Shown: positions 1 to 8,429, counted from the first letter of the stretch. The stretch is DNA of 22,845 nt from JADKIH01 sp031367345 (GCA_031367345.1 JANLPR010000104.1:1-22845), one strand, 5' to 3'. Program-made: numbers and translations. The notes: generated from the sequence alone by a model not told the origin.

Positions 1-1767
1 CGAATTAGTACTAAGGCGATCGATAAATAAAATACTATTGTCTGTTAATTTCACCCATGAAGATTCATTATGAATTCCGTTACAGGTTGGACCGGTTGCA
101 TAAGTATTAGTAGTAGGATTATAAATAGTAGTTCCTCTTAACGTTCCAGCAACTAATGCTTGAAGAACCCTTCCATCTTCGAGAATTGCTGAATTGGCAT
201 CACTAACATTAGCACTTGGATTTGGTGTTGACGACCAAGTGTTATTTATAGGATTATAAACTTCACCTTTAGCCAAGCCTGTTCCGTACTCTCCTCCTGC
301 TACATAAACTCTACCATCTTTTAGAATCTGCGATGAAAAATAAAGTCGTGTACTTGTCATTGCAGCTAATGTAGTCCAAGTGCCATTCACATAACTACCT
401 TGTATGTTAGGAGTAAGTTTATTCCACAAGTTTCCATAGCCATCGGTTCCCCCGGCACTCGTCTTACACATGATTGTTCCATCAGATAATAATAACATCA
501 CACCACCACTGGCAGAAGGTGCAGCTGTTGCTAACGGTATCCAACTTCCAACTTGAGAAATAGTTTGAGAACCGGAAGGACATGTTACCGTAGGAGCTCG
601 CGTACCCATAGTACCTGTACCTATAATTTGAGTACAACAACCTGAGAGCACATCGCCTAAACTTGCTGTTGATTTAATATCATACGTAACCCAGAAATAA
701 TTAGTCCCTTCAGAAAGAGTAGCAGTACCCAAAACGGTATATAATCCATTTGGTGCATTAGATGTTGAACCAAATTGTGTTGTACTACTAAAAGTACTAC
801 TGTTTCCTGTAAAATAAATTTTCGCATTTGTAATATCTCCCGATGGATTTGTGCACCCTGCTGTTGAAAAAGATATAGAACTAACATTAAATGGAGTGTT
901 AGTTCCACTCACTACCACTTGCACTTGCAAGATTTGATTTCCAGTGGTATTCACAGAAACGGCTTGAGTATTATTAAGGAAAGCTGTTGTAGAAGAGGTG
1001 TAAGTCATTGCAACAGTTGCTCCAGGTGACCAAGTGTAAGTTGTTCCGAGGCTAGGAAAATTTGTAGAAGACATATTAGCCACAGCAGTAAGGTTAGCTC
1101 CTGCAATGGAAGTACTCCAAGTATTCGTTCCATTGGTAATACTTCGAATATTAAAGTCGCCAGTAGTACTTCCGAGTAAACCAATATTTCCTGATTCACC
1201 AACTGCATCTGCACACGTATTTGCTCCCATAACAGTCAAATCTGTGGATGAACCCCAAACTATTTGAACAGTATTACTAGTTTCATTTAATATAATTTGA
1301 AAAGTCCAATGGTTCTGACTACTATTTCCATAATGATCACAATCCGTCCATTGAACAATATATTGTCTATTCGGAGAAGTGCCCCGAGAGCCTGAAATAA
1401 TTGTACTTGTTGCACTCGCACCAACAAGGTCTGTACCATAACCTGCGATTGAATTGATGGCGCTAGTTTGAAGTCCACAATAAACATCCGTATTGACTCC
1501 ACCGAGCGTAATAAATCCATTTGCATTAACTCCGAGTGTACTATAACTTGTTCCATTGTAATTAAAGGTAAAAGGCATAGTCAATATAGCAGAAGACCCA
1601 TCATCCCATAAACCGGAATACAATGTTGTTCCAGAAATAGCAATATAATTTCCTGTTGAATTAGAAAACACATAACTAGAAACAACAGCTTTCGATGAAA
1701 AACTCGATATCAAAAACAACAAGAAAAAAAAGATTTGTAACCGTAATACTTGTAATTGTAATTTCAT
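1..1767 (-). CDS. Large secreted protein with BNR-associated N-terminal domain and Kelch-like repeats (partial, C-terminus off window)
   Basis: The frame is open from ATG at 1767 to the left edge (589 residues, no stop), so this is one gene cut by the window. Residues 1-28 are a signal peptide with a long hydrophobic core (IFFFLLFLISSF). Residues 30-260 form a beta-rich, Ser/Thr/Asn/Gly-rich region. Residues about 270-385 resemble the domain found ahead of BNR-repeat neuraminidases (BNR_assoc_N): the pattern is QVQVVVSG, then AKIYFTGNS and FWVTYDI. From about residue 400 there are Kelch/BNR-like blades (LKDGRVYVAGGEYGTG, GEVYNPINNTW, LEDGRVLQ). In Bacteroidota such proteins are usually exported by T9SS and act at the cell surface or outside; the expected C-terminal sorting domain would lie beyond the window. 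No enzymatic activity can be assigned. The gene is divergent from rluE. Only a near-consensus promoter box (CAAAACATA on plus, 1797-1805, one base too long) is seen upstream. Confidence 0.85.
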   Translation of the reverse strand, partial: MKLQLQVLRLQIFFFLLFLISSFSSKAVVSSYVFSNSTGNYIAISGTTLYSGLWDDGSSAILTMPFTFNYNGTSYSTLGVNANGFITLGGVNTDVYCGLQTSAINSIAGYGTDLVGASATSTIISGSRGTSPNRQYIVQWTDCDHYGNSSQNHWTFQIILNETSNTVQIVWGSSTDLTVMGANTCADAVGESGNIGLLGSTTGDFNIRSITNGTNTWSTSIAGANLTAVANMSSTNFPSLGTTYTWSPGATVAMTYTSSTTAFLNNTQAVSVNTTGNQILQVQVVVSGTNTPFNVSSISFSTAGCTNPSGDITNAKIYFTGNSSTFSSTTQFGSTSNAPNGLYTVLGTATLSEGTNYFWVTYDIKSTASLGDVLSGCCTQIIGTGTMGTRAPTVTCPSGSQTISQVGSWIPLATAAPSASGGVMLLLSDGTIMCKTSAGGTDGYGNLWNKLTPNIQGSYVNGTWTTLAAMTSTRLYFSSQILKDGRVYVAGGEYGTGLAKGEVYNPINNTWSSTPNPSANVSDANSAILEDGRVLQALVAGTLRGTTIYNPTTNTYATGPTCNGIHNESSWVKLTDNSILFIDRLSTNS

Positions 1768-1834
1768 ACTCTTCTTTTTTTGACATTTAATATCATCAAA
1801 ACATATCAATGATTTTAGAAAACATCTCTTATAC

Positions 1835-1982
1835 TGAAACTTTTCTTTTCTGATTTTAAATCAATTAATATTTAAATAAATTAATGTATAGCAATCACTA
1901 AACTAATATTAAGATGTCATGGTTTTTCCCGCAGATCACTATGCATATTTAAGAAAATTAATTGATATAAAGAAAAGTTTCA
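1835..1982. repeat. MITE-like imperfect inverted repeat
   Basis: The outer 14-bp arms are perfect: TGAAACTTTTCTTT at 1835-1848 and its reverse complement at 1969-1982. A nested pair, ATCAATTAAT at 1860-1869 and ATTAATTGAT at 1957-1966, is also perfect. The 148-bp unit lies between two divergent genes and carries no coding sequence. No clear target-site duplication flanks it, so it may be a relic MITE or simply a structured intergenic region. Confidence 0.45.
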
Positions 1983-2169
1983 CCTCTGCATTTTATAATT
2001 GCAATCATAAAACACCTGTAATATGACGACATCTCGCTTAATTTCTAATTATCTTGACGAACAACCTACTATGATTGGTAAAACATGCAAAACAAAGCGA
2101 AAATCTTGCCTTATAGATAAACTCTTGAACACGTTATTTTACAGTAATCCATGATTCTATTCGGAAACA

Positions 2170-2200
2170 TTGAAAATACCAACAGATAAAAGTAAATTTG
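2170..2200 (+). promoter_or_regulatory. Predicted Bacteroidota sigma-70 promoter of rluE
   Basis: TTG at 2170-2172, a 20-bp spacer, then TAAATTTG at 2193-2200, which fits TAnnTTTG exactly. Transcription would start near 2206. This places the upstream in-frame TTG (2198) inside the promoter and supports ATG 2243 as the start of rluE. Confidence 0.6.
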
Positions 2201-2242
2201 CCAAAACTTGTTAGTTACAATAAATCATCACGAATCGATTTT

Positions 2243-2809
2243 ATGATCAAGCATCAACATTTTATTTTGCATAAACCTTTTGGGTATTTAAGCCAATTTG
2301 TTTGTGAATTAAAGAAGAAAAAACTTTTGGGAGAACTTCACAATTTCCCGGAAGGAACGATGGCTATTGGGAGACTTGACGAAGAAAGTGAAGGACTTAT
2401 TTTATTAACGACCGATGGATTAGTGAGTGAAAGTATACGGAGTAAAAAAATAGAAAAAGAATATTACGTTCAGATTGATGGAATACTTGATGATGAATCG
2501 TTAATAAAATTACAGCAAGGTGTAGAAATTGGAATTCGTGATGTTAAGTATATGACTTTGCCATGCAAAGTAGAACGGCTTGAAACTGTTCCTAATTTTC
2601 CTCCAAGAACAAGAAAAATTCGCGATGATAGACACGGCCCAACAAGTTGGATCTCGGTAACGATTGGCGAAGGTAAATACAGGCAAGTTAGAAAAATGAC
2701 AGCTGCGGTTGGTTGCCCTACCTTACGTCTTATTAGAGTAAGAGTTGGCAACAATCATTTAAATGAAATGAAAGCCGGAGAAGTTATTGAAGTGGAAAAG
2801 TTTTCCTGA
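2243..2809 (+). CDS. rluE: 23S rRNA pseudouridine synthase, RluE-like (RsuA/RluB/E/F family)
   Basis: 188 residues from ATG 2243. The family isomerises uridine to pseudouridine in rRNA; E. coli RluE modifies 23S U2457. The sequence opens with HFILHKPFGYLSQF, the usual start of RluE-type proteins that lack an S4 domain. It carries the catalytic motif GRLDEESEGLILLT at residues 43-56, with Asp46 as the expected nucleophile. KYRQVRKM and the C-terminal LIRVRVG segment are also family-typical. A longer reading from TTG 2198 adds 15 residues but begins inside the predicted promoter and is rejected. The gene stands alone, divergent from the BNR-type gene and convergent with the TIKI-like gene. The exact target uridine is inferred from the family. 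Confidence 0.88.
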   Translation: MIKHQHFILHKPFGYLSQFVCELKKKKLLGELHNFPEGTMAIGRLDEESEGLILLTTDGLVSESIRSKKIEKEYYVQIDGILDDESLIKLQQGVEIGIRDVKYMTLPCKVERLETVPNFPPRTRKIRDDRHGPTSWISVTIGEGKYRQVRKMTAAVGCPTLRLIRVRVGNNHLNEMKAGEVIEVEKFS

Positions 2810-2840
2810 ATAAAAATGTTTATCGGAAAAAATTAATATT

Positions 2841-3920
2841 CTATTTCACTTTAAAGTGAACACCCCAGAAAAGTACTCGATCAATATCTTTCAGTTTGCT
2901 GTCTAATTTGTTTCTAAAAATGGTACAAGAATTTGTATCGAACGGCCCAAGCTGTGTTTTAAGTGCATTGATCAAATCATTATCTTCTTTTTGCCCAAAA
3001 TAGATTGCATTTGTTTCAAGTACATAACTTTTTTTATTATAACTTCCATGCGAAATACAATCGATATAAATATTTCCAAATAGATAAACTTTACTTTTGA
3101 AAGGAGAATCCGACGAATAATTTAATTTATAATAAAGTGTTTTATCATTGTAAGAATTAGCATGAGCGCTTCCATAAATTAATAAATTCAAATTGCTCGA
3201 TGTAGAAACACCACCTTTAATCAATTCCTGCATTCGGCTGTACACTGCTCTATCGCGAACTTCCAAATTATCTATTTTTTGCAAAGCAGAGAGCACGAAA
3301 TTTGCCTCTTTCAATTTCGACTTAAACTCTATATTCGGCTGATTGATACTCAATTTCTGAATATACTTTTTAAATGTAAAAAGATCTGCTTCGTCCAATC
3401 CTGAGATTTTAATTCCATAAATGAACGACTTTATAACACTCAAATCAATTCCATTTGTTGAAAAAACACTCTTCAATTCATCGAAATAGTTTTTATATGA
3501 TTCTAATCGCCCACCTTCATTGCCTTGATCGTATTCAAAATCAGTTCCGATAAATCGTATATTTCGATTTAAATTTTTTATTTCCCGATAAAATTCTTTT
3601 TTCTGTTTATCGCTTCGAAGAATCGAATCAATTAATATTTCATTCGACGAATTGATGTATTTATTAATAAAATAAGCAATTGTAAATGGCGCTTCTATAA
3701 AAACATTCAGCGTATCGCTAGTAGAAAAATGCTGAGTAAGTTTGGCAATAACATCTACATACTCCGGGAGATTAGTTTTTACTTCGTGACTTTCAGTAAC
3801 GAACAATAATTTTCCCTTCAAACTATCGATCTCAGGATTAAACTGATCAGTATTTATTGTTTGCGCAATACATTGAAAAAATGTCATGCGAACAATCAGT
3901 ACAACAATAAATATTCTCAT
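2841..3920 (-). CDS. Secreted EreA/ChaN/TIKI-superfamily-like protein, function unknown
   Basis: 359 residues. Residues 1-20 look like a signal peptide (hydrophobic stretch ending in CIAQ). I do not recognise a named family with certainty, but spaced motifs match the erythromycin-esterase/ChaN/TraB-TIKI fold. These are FVTESHEV (Glu43, His45), VFIEAPF (Glu76), FIGTDFEYD (125-131), RDRAVYSRM (222-230) and LLIYGSAHAN (246-255, His253). In that superfamily the conserved His, Glu and Arg residues form a hydrolase or metal/haem site. The first motif usually begins with Gly (GExH), and here it is TESH. The gene begins 23 bp after the S8 peptidase gene and is probably co-transcribed with it. Secretion and the motif set are what is seen; enzymatic activity is inference. 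Confidence 0.6.
   Translation of the reverse strand: MRIFIVVLIVRMTFFQCIAQTINTDQFNPEIDSLKGKLLFVTESHEVKTNLPEYVDVIAKLTQHFSTSDTLNVFIEAPFTIAYFINKYINSSNEILIDSILRSDKQKKEFYREIKNLNRNIRFIGTDFEYDQGNEGGRLESYKNYFDELKSVFSTNGIDLSVIKSFIYGIKISGLDEADLFTFKKYIQKLSINQPNIEFKSKLKEANFVLSALQKIDNLEVRDRAVYSRMQELIKGGVSTSSNLNLLIYGSAHANSYNDKTLYYKLNYSSDSPFKSKVYLFGNIYIDCISHGSYNKKSYVLETNAIYFGQKEDNDLINALKTQLGPFDTNSCTIFRNKLDSKLKDIDRVLFWGVHFKVK
2845..2860 (-). terminator. Possible weak terminator (16-bp palindrome) at the end of the TIKI-like gene
   Basis: TTCACTTTAAAGTGAA is a perfect palindrome just inside the stop codon. On the minus strand it is followed, after AT-rich sequence, by a run of six T. The stem is short and A/T-rich, so function is uncertain. 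Confidence 0.3.
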
Positions 3921-3943
3921 AGAGTTATTTTCTAATCTGCTTC

Positions 3944-6196
3944 CTATTTTTTTAGGAACTTAGTAATTGAACTACCATTCTCAGAAGAAATTTTAAAATA
4001 ATAAATTCCATTCGAGATAGCACTAAGATCAATTTGCTTTTTATTGTAGCCACCAACAACAGCCCATGATTGAAGCTCAACGGTTCTTCCAACAATATCG
4101 TAAATAGAGATGGAAAGATTTTCATTTTTCTTACTTACTAAATCAATTGAAAGTAATCCATCAGTTGGATTTGGATAAACCAATACATCATAAGCAGGAG
4201 TATTAATTGATGATATTCCTGGCGCCAATTGAGCAGCTCTAAGAACTGCACCCATCGCATTCACTTTTCCATTTCCCCAATTGTTATTACCTCCTTGTGG
4301 TATAACGCCTGTCCAACTATCTTGAATTGCTGTTAACGTATAAATATCTTTCACTTCTTGTGGAGTAAGATCATTTTTTACTTGCAATAACAAAGCAGTA
4401 ATTCCTGTAACCGCAGGAGACGACATAGAAGTACCACTCAATTGACCATACGGATAATCGCGATTAGTAGTAGCAAAATGAATTTTATTTACGACATAAA
4501 GATAACTTGCTCCCGTAGACATAAACGCGCTATCGTATGAACTAATCGAAGAACCCACCGTTAGCCCCGGTCCTGTAATATCCGGTTTGATACGACCATC
4601 AACCGTTGGACCATGGCTTGAGAAGGGAACTAAATTTCCTTTAGCTACATACGATGCATACGAATACGATTGCGCACTGATATTCGTCCATTGAACTTTA
4701 GAAGCATATGCTCCTACTGCAATAGCAGAATTAGTAGATGAAATATCTGAAATATTAGAAAGCTGATCGCCGTTTACGGCATTGGAATAGTTGTAAGAAC
4801 GAAATGCACCGTAGTAGCCAACAGTATTAGAAACAAAACTATTCCATAAATGTATAGTTCCATCACTTCCGGTTATCGATAGTAGAATTGTATCAGAGAT
4901 TATTCCACTGTTGATGTCAACAAAAATTCGAGGCTTACCATTGAAATCAGCATGATTCGTTACCACAGAAAGAAACAATGTATCGTTGTTAGAGCCAATT
5001 AGATTTATTGAATGAATGCTATCATCTAAACAAACTGAACCTGTAGAGGCAATTATATTCCCATTTTTCAAAGATACATTCAAACAAAATGTTTTCGCCG
5101 ATTCTCCCCATACATCTAACCATGTTTTTTTTCCTTCGGGGCTATTCGCTATTTTTAAAAATGTATTTACAATTGTGTCGATAGGTGTAAATGTTTTTTG
5201 AATATGAATTGAATCGGTTCCGTTATTACCCGCCGAACAAACAAATATTTTCCCTGGCCCTGTTAAATTATCGAGCGCTTGACTAAACAAACTTGTTCCA
5301 TCGTGCGGACCAAGCGGACTTCCCCAACTTAAATTTACAACCGCCGGCTTACTTACCGATGTAGCATAGTCATATACATAACTAATTCCATCAATCATAT
5401 CTGAAATTCCGGTATTGATCCATTGCGATTTATCGGGAGTCATTGCTACAAGAACGATGTCAGACTTATAACTAAATCCTTTAAACTTTTTACCTGCCGT
5501 AGGGCTGCCATATCCTGCTCCTGCACAAATTCCTGTTACATGAGTTCCATGTGTCTCTTCTATATTATCCGTTCCTTGATTCCACATTTGGAGCGTGTCT
5601 GTCAACTCCGACCCATAAGCAAAATTCGAAGGAGCAGTACCCGAATTATTTTTCTGTAACCAAACTCTCTTTACACGATAATTTGTTCCGGCAGTATCAA
5701 AAAAAGAAGGGTGACCAAAATCAAATCCAACATCAACAACACCAACAACTACACCTTGGCCGGTATATGGCATAGGCAAATTATATCCACTATGAACAGA
5801 ATCAACATGCGTATCAAGTCTTGCATTATCTAAATTGGGAAATGTTGGAACGTCTAATTCCAAATAGGCAATAGTTGAAAGTGCTGCAAGCTGACGTACA
5901 GCATTCAACGGAATTTGAACAGTATAAATAGTTCCTGCCTTTGTTCCAATTAACACACCGAGAGCTGTCAATTGACTTTCAAAAAAAGAAGGTGTGATTT
6001 TAATTAGTCCGCTAATATAATTCTGATGATTGATTTGCTTATAGACATAACTTTTCGGAAGATCGGTTTGATCGGGATTTCCTGCGATATATTTTAAAAA
6101 CAAACGTGTTTGAGGAGAGCAATGACTGTTTCCGGTTTGAGCAAAAACATTGAATGAAATAATCAATGCTAAACATAATGAGTACAGGTTTTTCAT
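3944..6196 (-). CDS. T9SS-exported subtilisin-like serine peptidase (S8 family)
   Basis: 750 residues. A signal peptide (1-20, ending NVFAQ) is followed by an inhibitor-like propeptide region to about residue 125 and a catalytic S8 domain. The triad motifs are VVDVGFDFGHP (Asp155), THGTHVTG (His216) and SGTSMSSPAVTG (Ser590). Asn324 in SAGNNG is the probable oxyanion residue. About 160 residues between the oxyanion motif and the PFSSHGP motif form an inserted beta-rich domain. The C-terminus (672-750) is a type A T9SS sorting domain: VYPNPTDG, ISIYDIVGR, then NGIYYFKI, ending in KFLKK. The product is therefore predicted to cross the outer membrane and act on extracellular proteins. It lies directly upstream of the secreted TIKI-like gene with a 23-bp gap. 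Confidence 0.93.
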   Translation of the reverse strand: MKNLYSLCLALIISFNVFAQTGNSHCSPQTRLFLKYIAGNPDQTDLPKSYVYKQINHQNYISGLIKITPSFFESQLTALGVLIGTKAGTIYTVQIPLNAVRQLAALSTIAYLELDVPTFPNLDNARLDTHVDSVHSGYNLPMPYTGQGVVVGVVDVGFDFGHPSFFDTAGTNYRVKRVWLQKNNSGTAPSNFAYGSELTDTLQMWNQGTDNIEETHGTHVTGICAGAGYGSPTAGKKFKGFSYKSDIVLVAMTPDKSQWINTGISDMIDGISYVYDYATSVSKPAVVNLSWGSPLGPHDGTSLFSQALDNLTGPGKIFVCSAGNNGTDSIHIQKTFTPIDTIVNTFLKIANSPEGKKTWLDVWGESAKTFCLNVSLKNGNIIASTGSVCLDDSIHSINLIGSNNDTLFLSVVTNHADFNGKPRIFVDINSGIISDTILLSITGSDGTIHLWNSFVSNTVGYYGAFRSYNYSNAVNGDQLSNISDISSTNSAIAVGAYASKVQWTNISAQSYSYASYVAKGNLVPFSSHGPTVDGRIKPDITGPGLTVGSSISSYDSAFMSTGASYLYVVNKIHFATTNRDYPYGQLSGTSMSSPAVTGITALLLQVKNDLTPQEVKDIYTLTAIQDSWTGVIPQGGNNNWGNGKVNAMGAVLRAAQLAPGISSINTPAYDVLVYPNPTDGLLSIDLVSKKNENLSISIYDIVGRTVELQSWAVVGGYNKKQIDLSAISNGIYYFKISSENGSSITKFLKK

Positions 6197-6201
6197 AAGC
6201 G

Positions 6202-6285
6202 GATTTTATGTTGTAAAAATAGAAAAATTGTGCTAAGAAAATCAGGAAAGCTAAATTCATAGCACTCGTTTTTCAACATAAAATC
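6202..6285. promoter_or_regulatory. Nested inverted repeat between the LLM oxidoreductase and S8 peptidase genes (terminator and/or leader)
   Basis: The outer arms GATTTTATGTTG (6202-6213) and CAACATAAAATC (6274-6285) are perfect 12-bp inverted repeats. The inner arms GTGCTA (6230-6235) and TAGCAC (6260-6265) are flanked by A and T tracts. Read on the minus strand, the inner hairpin is followed by AATTTTTCTATTTTT, as in an intrinsic terminator for the upstream gene. A consensus TAnnTTTG box (TACATTTG on minus, 6285-6292) abuts the outer arm, so the outer stem could instead form in the S8 leader. Confidence 0.5.
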
Positions 6286-6292
6286 AAATGTA
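6285..6292 (-). promoter_or_regulatory. Candidate -7 element for the S8 peptidase gene
   Basis: TACATTTG on the minus strand fits TAnnTTTG exactly, but no TTG is found 19-20 bp upstream. It would give a leader of roughly 80 nt. Confidence 0.3.
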
Positions 6293-6299
6293 CCTAGAG

Positions 6300-7349
6300 T
6301 TAAAGTTGAACCGGATTACGTTTTACATACTCTTTTACTCGAGGTGCGACTTCTTTGGCAAAAAGTTCGATAGATCGCATCATTTTCTCGTGAGGCATTG
6401 TTCCTACACTCATTTGCGCAAGAAAACGAGTGTTACCAAATAATTTGTATTCATCTATTATTTTTTGCGCCACTTCCTCCGAATTTCCAACTACCAACGA
6501 ACCTTCTTTAGAGCGCATCCAATCGAATTGATCTTTTGTCATACCTGACCATCCACGTTCCTTTCCAATTGTTGTCATCAATGCTGCATACGGTGGATAA
6601 AATATTTCGGCAGCTTCTTCTGATGTATCTGCTACGAAGCAATGCGAATTAATTCCCAATTCCATTTTGTGAAGATCGTGTCCTGAAAGTTTGTATGTTT
6701 CTTTGTAAAGATCAGTAAAGCCAACAAATCGACTTGGGCTTCCGCCGATAATCGCTAAGGCCATCGGAAGACCAAGCTTCCCCGCACGAATAGCAGATTG
6801 TGGTGTTCCTCCTACTGCAATCCAAATCGGAATTTCTTTTTGATGGGGACGCGGGTACACTCCTGCATTTTTCAATGCCGGGCGATGTCCACCTTCCCAA
6901 TTTACTTTTTCGTTTTTATTAATAGCTAGAAGCAAATTTAATTTTTCAGAAAAAAGTGTATCATAATCATCAAGATCATAACCGAACAATGGAAAAGATT
7001 CAGTGAAAGAACCTCTACCAGCCATAATTTCTGCTCTTCCTTCACTGAGTAAATCGACTGTAGCAAAACTTTGAAAAACACGCACCGGATCATCAGAACT
7101 TAAAACAGTAACAGCACTTGAAAGCCGAATGTTCTTTGTTTTCACTGCTGCTGCTGCAAGAACCACAGCCGGAGCCGACACTAAAAATTCATGACGATGA
7201 TGTTCACCTATTGCAAAAACATCCAGACCAAGTTGGTCTGCCAATTCAATTTCTTTGATCAGGTTTTTCATTCTTTCACTATCCGAATACTTCTTACCGG
7301 TAAGTGGATCCGGAGTTGCTTCAACGAACGTGTAAATTCCTAATTGCAT
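6300..7349 (-). CDS. LLM-class (luciferase-like) flavin-dependent oxidoreductase
   Basis: 349 residues, a full-length single-domain bacterial luciferase-like TIM barrel. Recognisable segments are the N-terminal strand MQLGIYTFVEATPDP, FAIGEHHRHEF (the GEHH motif after the second strand), IRLSSAVTVLSSDDPVRVFQ, LLSEGRAEIMAGRGS, and PIWIAVGGTPQSA (cofactor-binding region). Members oxidise small organic substrates with reduced FMN or F420 and O2; neither the substrate nor the cofactor can be read from the sequence. It is cytoplasmic, with no signal peptide. It lies 80 bp downstream of the ygiD-like gene on the same strand, close to that possible redox partner, but a shared function is not shown. 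A near-consensus TAAATTTA lies in the 80-bp gap. An inner hairpin (6230-6265) may end its transcript. Confidence 0.88.
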   Translation of the reverse strand: MQLGIYTFVEATPDPLTGKKYSDSERMKNLIKEIELADQLGLDVFAIGEHHRHEFLVSAPAVVLAAAAVKTKNIRLSSAVTVLSSDDPVRVFQSFATVDLLSEGRAEIMAGRGSFTESFPLFGYDLDDYDTLFSEKLNLLLAINKNEKVNWEGGHRPALKNAGVYPRPHQKEIPIWIAVGGTPQSAIRAGKLGLPMALAIIGGSPSRFVGFTDLYKETYKLSGHDLHKMELGINSHCFVADTSEEAAEIFYPPYAALMTTIGKERGWSGMTKDQFDWMRSKEGSLVVGNSEEVAQKIIDEYKLFGNTRFLAQMSVGTMPHEKMMRSIELFAKEVAPRVKEYVKRNPVQL

Positions 7350-7429
7350 AATCAGCTTTAATAAATAAGTAATGAATTAAATTTATTTCATAAAAAAATC
7401 TGACATTTCCAATGAAACTAGAAAGTCTC

Positions 7430-8305
7430 TCAGCCAATTTTAACGCCCGTCATAGTAAGCGAACCACCTACTGCTTTGTCGTTGAAAAATTCTATTGCAT
7501 CTTTTTTATCTTGAAGCGCTAATGAATATAACAATGGATAATAATGATCAGGAGTTGGTATTGCAAGTGTACCCGCCTTTCCTAAATTTTGCCAATCGAT
7601 CAATGATTTATGATCGCCTGAAGAAATTTTTTCTTTAAACACTTGATTCATTTCGTTCGCCCAATCAAATCCGAAATTATCATTGATATGATCGAAATCG
7701 ACCATTCTCAAATTATGAACCATATTTCCGGAACCAATAATGAGAACACCTTTTTCACGCAGTGAACTTAACTGTTTTGCTAAATCGTAATGATATTGTC
7801 CGGGCTGATGGTAATCGATGCTTAACTGCAAAACAGGAATAGTTGCTTCCGGGTACATATTTTTCACCACCGACCATGTTCCATGATCCAATCCCCAATC
7901 GTGATCGAGACCAACATTGGTAGTTGTAATTATTTTTTTTGTTTCCTCTGCCAAGAGCAGATTGCCGGGAGCAGGATATTCCACATCAAATAATTTCTGA
8001 GGAAAGCCACCAAAATCATGAATAGTTTTTGGATTCTCCATTGCCGTTACATGAGTTCCTTTTGTAAGCCAATGAGCACTGATACATAAGACAGCAGAAG
8101 GAGTAGGAATTTGTTTCGCCAACAATTTCCATGTCTCAGTAAATTCATTCGACTCAATACCATTCATCGGCGAACCGTGACCGATAAAAAGCACCGGCAT
8201 TTTTTTTCCCAACCTAGGCAATGAGTCACTAAACGAATTGAGCGAATTTAAAGTCATCATTGCGAATGTACTTTTTAGAATAGTTAGAAAATGCTTTCGA
8301 TTCAT
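7430..8305 (-). CDS. ygiD: YgiD-type 4,5-DOPA extradiol dioxygenase family protein
   Basis: 291 residues from ATG 8305. A longer reading from TTG 8323 (six more residues) is less likely because the TAACTTTG box lies only about 15 bp upstream of it. The family is related to LigB extradiol dioxygenases, and E. coli YgiD cleaves L-DOPA. Metal and catalytic residues are in place; numbering here is from TTG 8323, so subtract 6 for the ATG form: LFIGHGSPMN (His49), ISAHW (His84), GSGNMVHNL (His203) and PTPDHYYP (His260). Unlike E. coli YgiD it has an N-terminal extension with a hydrophobic stretch (MNRKHFLTILKSTFAMMTL), which suggests export or membrane anchoring. The physiological substrate is unknown. 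Confidence 0.87.
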   Translation of the reverse strand: MNRKHFLTILKSTFAMMTLNSLNSFSDSLPRLGKKMPVLFIGHGSPMNGIESNEFTETWKLLAKQIPTPSAVLCISAHWLTKGTHVTAMENPKTIHDFGGFPQKLFDVEYPAPGNLLLAEETKKIITTTNVGLDHDWGLDHGTWSVVKNMYPEATIPVLQLSIDYHQPGQYHYDLAKQLSSLREKGVLIIGSGNMVHNLRMVDFDHINDNFGFDWANEMNQVFKEKISSGDHKSLIDWQNLGKAGTLAIPTPDHYYPLLYSLALQDKKDAIEFFNDKAVGGSLTMTGVKIG

Positions 8306-8337
8306 TGTATTACTCTTTGACAAGCGTGAAGCAAGAT

Positions 8338-8345
8338 CAAAGTTA
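8338..8345 (-). promoter_or_regulatory. Candidate -7 element for the ygiD-like gene
   Basis: TAACTTTG on the minus strand matches TAnnTTTG. No TTG lies at the expected distance. The position favours the ATG at 8305 as start. Confidence 0.35.
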
Positions 8346-8429
8346 CTAATCTTCTCGTAAAAATAAGAGAAGAAAAGTTATCAAATCCATTTATTTCATA
8401 AAACATTAAAAAGGGAATTGCTAAAATAA

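Larger units (their letters stand above)
1768..2242. other. 475-bp divergent intergenic region
   Basis: No convincing ORF is present. The region holds a long-range inverted repeat (1835-1982, listed separately) and the rluE promoter near its right end. The rest is AT-rich with no recognisable RNA gene. Confidence 0.7.

Noticed and set aside
657..1556. Three minus-strand open frames of 69-89 codons inside the left-edge gene
   Set aside because: They lie in another reading frame of the continuous 589-codon gene, have no domain content, and show repetitive Leu/Gln-rich composition typical of shadow frames.
2201..2242. N-terminal extension of RluE from TTG 2198
   Set aside because: It begins inside the predicted -7 box and adds 15 residues with no family counterpart.
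6039..6260. 73-codon minus-strand frame overlapping the start of the S8 peptidase gene
   Set aside because: It overlaps the signal peptide coding region in another frame, crosses the hairpin region, and has no recognisable domain.
8305..8323. TTG start at 8323 for the ygiD-like gene
   Set aside because: The ATG at 8305 is closer to the expected distance from the TAACTTTG box and gives a normal MNRKHF signal-like N-terminus.
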